Shown in pieces: positions 58,847-64,000 of a stretch of DNA of 64,000 nt. The notes beneath the pieces were generated by a model. That model was not told where the DNA came from and did not search any database. It saw only the letters and a list, made by a program, of their open reading frames with translations. The first letter of the stretch is position 1; each line of letters starts with the position of its first letter. The stretch comes from Rhabditoides inermis. Taxonomy: Eukaryota; Nematoda; Chromadorea; Rhabditida; Rhabditidae. The stretch covers positions 1 to 64,000 of the forward strand of contig CAWZYM010000197.1 of assembly GCA_963966185.1 (NCBI GenBank), written 5' to 3'. The position numbers were made by a program, and so were the translations under genes.

Positions 58847-58887
<41 letters not shown>

Positions 58888-61698
58888 CTGGGCACCTTCT
58901 CCGCCGCAGGCAGCTCCTTGTATTCAGTATGGAACCTGTCCCAGTCCACCTCGCAGCTCACTTCATACGGCGCGATGATGCACAGAAGATGCAGATGCGA
59001 CCTGGTCGCCATAACGTCATCACCATGATAACGGACGGTAATTAATGTTTTTCATATCGTAATTTAATTAGGCTCTTGTTATAGAAGGCATTAATAGTCA
59101 AAATAATTTTCTGAGAACGATGAGTATCGTATCTATATACAATCTCGCCACAACTCACGTGAACACGATGCCGCTGTTGAGTGTGTTGACGAGGTGCTCG
59201 CTCATTCGGACGACCTCACTCGGAAGGACACCGGCTGCGAAGCAGGCAGAGCCACGCTGAGACGGCGACAGTATAGACTGCAATCCAGAGCTGACAGGGG
59301 ACAAAGAAGAAGAAGAAGAAGAAGAAGAAGAGAAGAAGAAGAAGAAGAAGAAGAAGAAGAAGAAGAAGAAGAAGAAGAAGAAGAAGAAGAAGAAGAAGAA
59401 GAAGAAGAAGAAGAAGAAGAAGAAGAAGAAGAAGAAGAAGAAGAAGAAGAAGAAGAAGAAGAAGAAGAAGAAGAAGAAGAAGAAGAAGAAGAAGAAGAAG
59501 AAGAAGAAGAAGAAGAAGAAGAAGAAGAAGAAGAAGAAGGAAGAAGAAGAGAAGAAGAAGAAGAAGAAGAAGAAGAAGAAGAAGAAGAAGAAGAAGAAGA
59601 AGAAGAAGAAGAAGAAGAAGAAGAGAAGAAGAAGAAGAAGAAGAAGAGAAGAAGAGAAGAAGAAGAAGAAGAAGAAGAAGGAAGAAGAAGAAGAAGAAGA
59701 AGAAGAAGAAGAAGAAGAAGAAGAAGAAGAAGAAGAAGAAGAAGAAGAAGAAGAAGAAGAAGAAGAAGAAGAAGAAGAAGAAGAAGAAGAAGAAGAAGAA
59801 GAAGAAGAAGAAGAAGAAGAAGAAGAAGAAGAAGAAGAAGAAGAAGAAGAAGAAGAAGAAGAAGAAGAAGAAGAAGAAGAAGAAGAAGAAGAAGAAGAAG
59901 AAGAAGAAGAAGAAGAAGAAGAAGAAGAAGAAGAAGAAGAAGAAGAAGAAGAAGAAGAAGAAGAACCCACCCCGTCTTCGTCGATGAGCTCTCTTTGCCG
60001 CAGTCTCTCCAGTGACTCGTCCACCTGCCGCTCACACCAGCCCTCCTCTCCCCTCTGAATAGCGGCCAGAGAGCGGCCGAGAATGCGAGACAGTCCACGG
60101 CGGCACGTCGCTAGCTACAATCTCTCTCTTTCTCTCTCTCTCTATTTCTCTTTCTCGCTCTCTTATTCTCTCTTCCTCCCTCTTCTCACCGTCAGTGCGA
60201 TACAGTCGATCACCAGCTGATCGATCGTATCCGGTTGGGGCAGAGTGGACGTGCATGACAGCATCGGACCGGCGAGCATAGTCTTGAGCTGGAACAGACA
60301 GGTCCCGCCCCTTCTAGCCCCCGCCCACCCGCTGCTCCTCCTCTGCGTTGTGGACGATGGTGATCGAGTCTCCCTTGACGTCGAATCCCGCCCTGCCGGC
60401 TCGTCCAATCATCTGCAGGTACTGTGCCTTGCCCAGCCAGTCGATGCCCACCTTCGGACCCTGCAACGACACCATTCATCCACGTCTTCCCTCACTCCTC
60501 CTCCTCCTCCTCCTCCTTGCCGACCTTGATGATGACTCTGCGTGCGGGCATGTTCACTCCTGCAGCCAGTGTCGACGTCGCACATAGCATGCACAGAACG
60601 CCCTCCTCAACAACGCATGTTCTCCCCCCCTCTCTCTCTCTCTCTCTCTCTCAACTCTCACCAGATACGCGGCCTCGATATGCTTCCGCTCATCCTGCGT
60701 CAATCCGGCGTGGTGCCACGCGATCCCAGCCAGCAGCACCCGTTCCATCTCGGGAACGATCTGAATCACTCACTAAGCCCCGCCCTCTCTCGCTCCGCCC
60801 CCAACCATGCCGTCGCCGTCGCTCTTCATGTTGTCCACCAGCGCTATCCTCTCGGCCAGGCGATGCTCGCGGACTCTCCTAGAAAGGGATGAGTACCAAC
60901 AACAACAACAAAAACAAAAACAACAACAACAACAACAACAACACTCACTTGGGCAATCCCTTTGCCACGAGCGCCGCCACCACCTGGCAGTTCTTCTTGG
61001 TCGGACAGAAAATGATCACCTAAATAAATCGACAAAATAGAGAGGGGAAGAGGGAAATATGACACACCGAGTTCTTGGGTACCAAACCCTCGAGCAGATG
61101 CAGCACTCCGGACGGGTCGAATGAGCGAGTCTGCAATGCATGACACCTCTCTCACTCACTCTCTCTCTCTCTCTCTCACTCTCTCTCTCTCTCTCTCTTC
61201 CCCTCACATTCTTGGGTAGGTGTGAGGGATTTGCCAGCCGGCCTCCCGGATGCACCGTCCACATCGTCTGTCCGATGCGAACAAACTCACGAAACGCAAC
61301 CTAAAAAGGATTGTGTGAAAACTATAAACTACGAACTAACAATCCTACCGGTCGAAAATCGGTGTGGTAGACATAGGCATCGATGAACATGGCGAGTTGA
61401 TCCATATTGGAGAGGGTGGCAGACATGCCGATCAGCTGGACACCACCTGGGAGGGAGGAGGTGAGGGAGGGAGGGAGGGAGGGAGGGAGGGAGGGAGGGA
61501 GGGAGGGAGGGAGGGAGGGAGGGAGGGAGGGAGAGGAGGGACACTCACCCATGACCATGGTCTTGACGAGCATCTGTTCTATGAGCGCCCCCCTGCCTCC
61601 CTCTCCTATCATGTGTAGCTCATCCACAACGATCAGCCCCAGACGCTGCCACGACGACGTATCGATCATCGAGTTCACCTACAAACGCCCACTCTTCC

Positions 61699-61740
<42 letters not shown>

Positions 61741-62241
61741 CACTCACCAGCATATTCGCCTTCTCGATGGTGGCCACGAATATCGACGGCTTGCCGTTGC
61801 GACGTTGGATCGGAGGAAAGCGACCTGTTCACGCTACTGTCTCCCTCTCCCTCCTCTCTCCCACCCACCTTTGTTCGCCGCGTATTCCTCGATGTGTATG
61901 CCGAACACGTCTTCGAACTTGGCCAGTGATGCGATCTTCTCCTGCACTATCGACACGTAGGGAAGGACGAGGATCGAAGAGCGGCCGTTCACCATAGCCT
62001 CCCTGAAGCGTCCATATAGTATTTCCGAATTATTACACATCGTGTCATGTACATGTGTTACATATACATGTGTTCTAATCTCTCGCAAATGCTGGTGTTT
62101 GCATGACCGTCATGTCTCAACTCAGCATCATCACTTCAGCGACGAGGGTCTTTCCGGCTCCAGTCGGCAGGGAGACGATGAGATTGTGGCCCTGCGAGAG
62201 GCGCGGGTCCGAGATGCACTCGCGCTGCCAGTCTGCATCAC

Positions 62242-62285
<44 letters not shown>

Positions 62286-62944
62286 CCCACCATACAGCTT
62301 GCTGATCTTGCTCGTCTCCACGTACTTCTTCTGCACGTCCTCCGGCAGTCCGGCAAAGTCCACGCGACCCGAGTGCGATGCAGCTGGAGCGGCGACAGCC
62401 ACCTTCTGTATGGCACACACCCATCGAATACGACTGACGTGCCGTACCTGCTGTGTGCGGGATGTGTTTGGTGGACGAATCGGGGACAGTGCGGGGCCGC
62501 TGTCGGCAACAGACTGGCGCAGCGGTGTCACACCCTGCCACATCATTATGATAACCGCTAGTTTAGACATCATCCGAGCACTAGGATAAACAAATCATGC
62601 CGAATGCCCACCCCCACCTCCATAGCGCGCCGCTTGCCAATCGAGCGGCGCTGCCGAACGACCTCCATCACCGCCTAGCAAGGTTTAAACAGTCAATAGA
62701 GGAAACACGAGTGCTGAGTGTACCTGCTTGACAGAGACCGGCGACCGGAAGGGCTGTTTGGTGCGCGGCGAGCGACTCTGCATCATGCCTGAACACAAGT
62801 AGTATCAGAATGGAGTAGCTACCACTCACCGTTTTGTACGCGCTCGCGGCCTTCCTTCTCGTTCTCCTCGTCTTCCTCCTCCATCGCCTCTCGCTTCGGC
62901 TGCTGCTCCGTTGCGAGGCCGCGCGGACTGCGAAGCGATGTCAT
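57668..62944 (-). CDS. helq-1: HELQ-type superfamily 2 DNA repair helicase
   Basis: Exons in transcript order: 62830-62944, 62724-62788, 62618-62674, 62448-62534, 62291-62405, 62122-62232, 61869-62002, 61748-61824, 61549-61678, 61349-61446, 61208-61300, 61068-61130, 60949-61019, 60806-60878, 60662-60760, 60525-60605, 60329-60460, 60190-60288, 59971-60114, 59159-59277, 58896-59001, 58741-58809, 58519-58599, 58320-58412, 58166-58243, 57982-58065, 57846-57932, 57668-57733; about 875 aa. Motifs: I PTGAGKT (169-175), II DELH (273-276), III SAT (306-308), [12 protein letters not shown] (506-515). Human-HELQ-like blocks: [44 protein letters not shown]. The C-terminal helix-hairpin region ([18 protein letters not shown]) separates it from POLQ; no polymerase domain follows. 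HELQ unwinds DNA 3'-5' at stalled forks and in crosslink and double-strand break repair. The exon 6/7 junction lacks canonical ends (one base short); all other joins are in phase. Confidence 0.88.
59304..59965. repeat. (GAA)n/(TTC)n expansion, about 660 bp, in a helicase-gene intron
   Basis: About 220 GAA triplets on the + strand with a few interruptions (GAGAAG or GGAAG near 59,331, 59,539, 59,551, 59,624-59,655 and 59,681). It fills almost the whole intron 59,278-59,970. The sense strand of the gene reads TTC. Long open frames of pure Glu, Arg, Ser, Leu or Phe across it are artefacts of the repeat. Confidence 0.97.
60899..60942. repeat. (CAA)n microsatellite in an intron
   Basis: About 15 CAA/AAACAA units, filling most of the 70-bp intron 60,879-60,948 of the helicase gene. 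Confidence 0.9.
61449..61540. repeat. (GGGA)n tract in an intron
   Basis: More than 20 GGGAGGGA-type units on the + strand, making up nearly all of the intron 61,447-61,548. Runs of three G spaced by one A fit the G-quadruplex pattern. On the sense strand it reads CCCTCCCT. Confidence 0.93.
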
Positions 62945-63046
62945 CCCGCCTCAACATATCAAAGTGAACACTAACTTCAAATCGTTATAACAACTATTGT
63001 ATAAATCAATAGACGGCGTCGAAAGCGAAATTAGATGTATTCATAC

Positions 63047-63115
63047 CTGCCGGAGCTGCCGTCGTTGTAGCTGATCCATCGCGGCGTGCGAGCTGGTTAG
63101 CCGGCTTGAAGCCAT
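63047..63115 (-). other. Possible upstream exon of the helicase gene
   Basis: On the - strand an ATG at 63,115 opens 23 codons (MASSRLTSSHAAMDQLQRRQ...) that end exactly at a good donor, CAG|GTATGA. Spliced to the acceptor before the assigned start (GTTGAG at about 62,950), the frame runs into a stop, so it would be a 5' UTR exon with a short upstream ORF, or the 62,944 start exon begins differently. Confidence 0.3.
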
Positions 63116-63507
63116 CACGATTGCACTTGGTGCCAGAGCATTGTCGAGGTGTTGACATCATCAAAACATTACGCTCGTTGAAATTAGAAACAGCTGAGTG
63201 CTAACGTCAATAGGAATTAGTATTGCACTTGGAAAACTATTCGATTCGCGCGTAAATTGGCAATAGAGCACAGTTTTACGAAATGAGTCAACAGAGCGAG
63301 ATAAAACCCATTACAGATCATCACGACACACATTCACCTCCCACAAATTATCAACTCAAATCAAGTTTATTCGCACTCGCAAACATGATTGAGTGATAGA
63401 CTTTTTTATCTCGGAACGAAAAAAATGTGAGCGAAATGCAAACAACAGAAAATGAAATAATTGAGCATTATGGTGGAATAGTAGATATAGATACACCGGG
63501 AAAGCGA

Positions 63508-63533
63508 ACAACAACAACAACAACAACAACAGC
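63508..63533. repeat. (CAA)n microsatellite
   Basis: Eight ACA/CAA units in intergenic DNA upstream of the helicase gene. Confidence 0.85.
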
Positions 63534-63687
63534 ATGACACGTACAAAACGAAATCATTTATAAGAACCTAAGATGGTCGTGGTTTTCGCGCCGAATGGAA
63601 GTATGCAGGTTCACTAATAGGGCTCTTGCAATTCCATCCATAGACGGCATTCTTCTTGTGGACCATACCATTGAACCAATATTGACG

Positions 63688-64000
63688 TACAGTAGCGGCC
63701 AAAAAGGTATCACCTTTTGGTTTTTGCTTTCTAAAATGATATAATTGGTCTGAAACTCTCTCAGTACTTCGTTTGGTGTCCCTTGTTCACGATAACGGCC
63801 TGGCAGCGGCGGGGCATCGAATCGATCAGCTTGAGGAGGGTCGCAAGCTCGATCTTCTTCCACTCCTGCTCGAGCAACGCGAACTTCTCGTCTGCATTCT
63901 TCACCCGAATCGTGCGAGTCCGCCGATCGAGCTCTTCCCAGAGGTGCTTGCTCGAGTTGAGGTCCAGCGACTGGCTCGGCCACTCCATGACTCTCCACTT
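63688..64000 (-). mobile_element. Tc1-family DNA transposon, 3' part (continues past the window)
   Basis: TA at 63,688-63,689, then CAGTAGCGGCCAAAAAGGTA and CACCTTTTGGTTTTTG. This corresponds closely to the C. elegans Tc1 terminal repeat as I know it. Transposase sequence follows on the - strand. The other end lies beyond 64,000. Confidence 0.85.
63761..63988 (-). pseudogene. Tc1-type transposase C-terminal fragment, catalytic Glu replaced
   Basis: About 76 residues beginning EWPSQSLDLN and ending SMPRRCQAVIVNKGHQTKY at a stop near the inverted repeat. In the Tc1 family the motif is WPSQSPDLNPIEHLW, whose Glu is the last member of the DDE catalytic triad. Here the sequence is SLDLNSSKHLWEELDRR, so that Glu is Lys and the enzyme should be inactive. 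The N-terminal domains are outside the window. Confidence 0.8.

Larger units (their letters stand above)
62945..63687. other. Intergenic region upstream of the helicase gene
   Basis: AT-rich, with the candidate exon at 63,047-63,115 and a CAA repeat. The - frame from 63,558 continues out of the Tc1-type element into this flank without a known domain. Nothing else recognised. Confidence 0.55.

Noticed and set aside
59155..60098. 273-298-codon poly-Glu/Arg, poly-Leu/Ser and poly-Ser/Phe frames
   Set aside because: Direct translation of the GAA/TTC repeat on both strands.
57668..62944. Assignment of the helicase to POLQ (polymerase theta)
   Set aside because: The helicase core is similar, but the C-terminal helix-hairpin region matches HELQ and the gene ends without a polymerase A domain.
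63558..63760. Continuation of the - frame past the Tc1-like terminal repeat as host protein
   Set aside because: The frame merely runs on from the transposase region through the inverted repeat; no known domain or conserved motif follows.

Overview
The window is nuclear DNA of a nematode, most likely a rhabditid. The first 25.9 kb carry a 119-nt RNA gene that I recognise as 5S rRNA very close to that of Caenorhabditis. The protein genes have many short exons with TTTTCAG-type acceptors. One gene encodes ET modules, a cysteine-rich family known mainly from nematodes. The right edge carries an inverted terminal repeat that closely resembles C. elegans Tc1. The species cannot be named from the sequence.

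Layout. (1) 1-25,873: tandem 5S rDNA array of 46 gene copies on the + strand, period about 561 bp. No SL1 spliced-leader gene is visible in the spacer. Copies 1-4 are full of single-base indels; the rest are nearly identical. (2) 25,874-33,227: no host gene recognised; holds a 5'-truncated Jockey/CR1-like retrotransposon on the - strand. (3) 33,228-40,163 (+): a secreted or surface protein with two ET modules. Its intron space is invaded by a second, broken retrotransposon, a long hairpin repeat and several MITE-like elements. (4) 40,164-41,948: short intergenic stretch between convergent genes, with a tRNA-like element and a decayed copy of the end of eps-8. (5) 41,949-52,030 (-): eps-8, encoding an EPS8 actin regulator (PTB, SH3 and C-terminal actin-binding domains) in 27 coding exons, with a second, earlier stop that predicts a short isoform. 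(6) 52,044-57,667: about 5.6 kb without a recognised gene, holding MITEs, microsatellites and a 682-bp terminal-inverted-repeat element. (7) 57,668-62,944 (-): a HELQ-type DNA repair helicase in 27 coding exons, with a 660-bp GAA/TTC tract inside one intron. (8) 63,688-64,000: end of a Tc1-family transposon with a mutated transposase.

The three host genes have no obvious functional link: one extracellular, one cytoskeletal, one DNA repair. The shared theme is the repeat load. Purine GA tracts fill many short introns, usually with GA on the sense strand, and MITE ends sit next to exon edges. All exon coordinates were derived by hand from reading frame, splice consensus and phase continuity; no transcript data were available.
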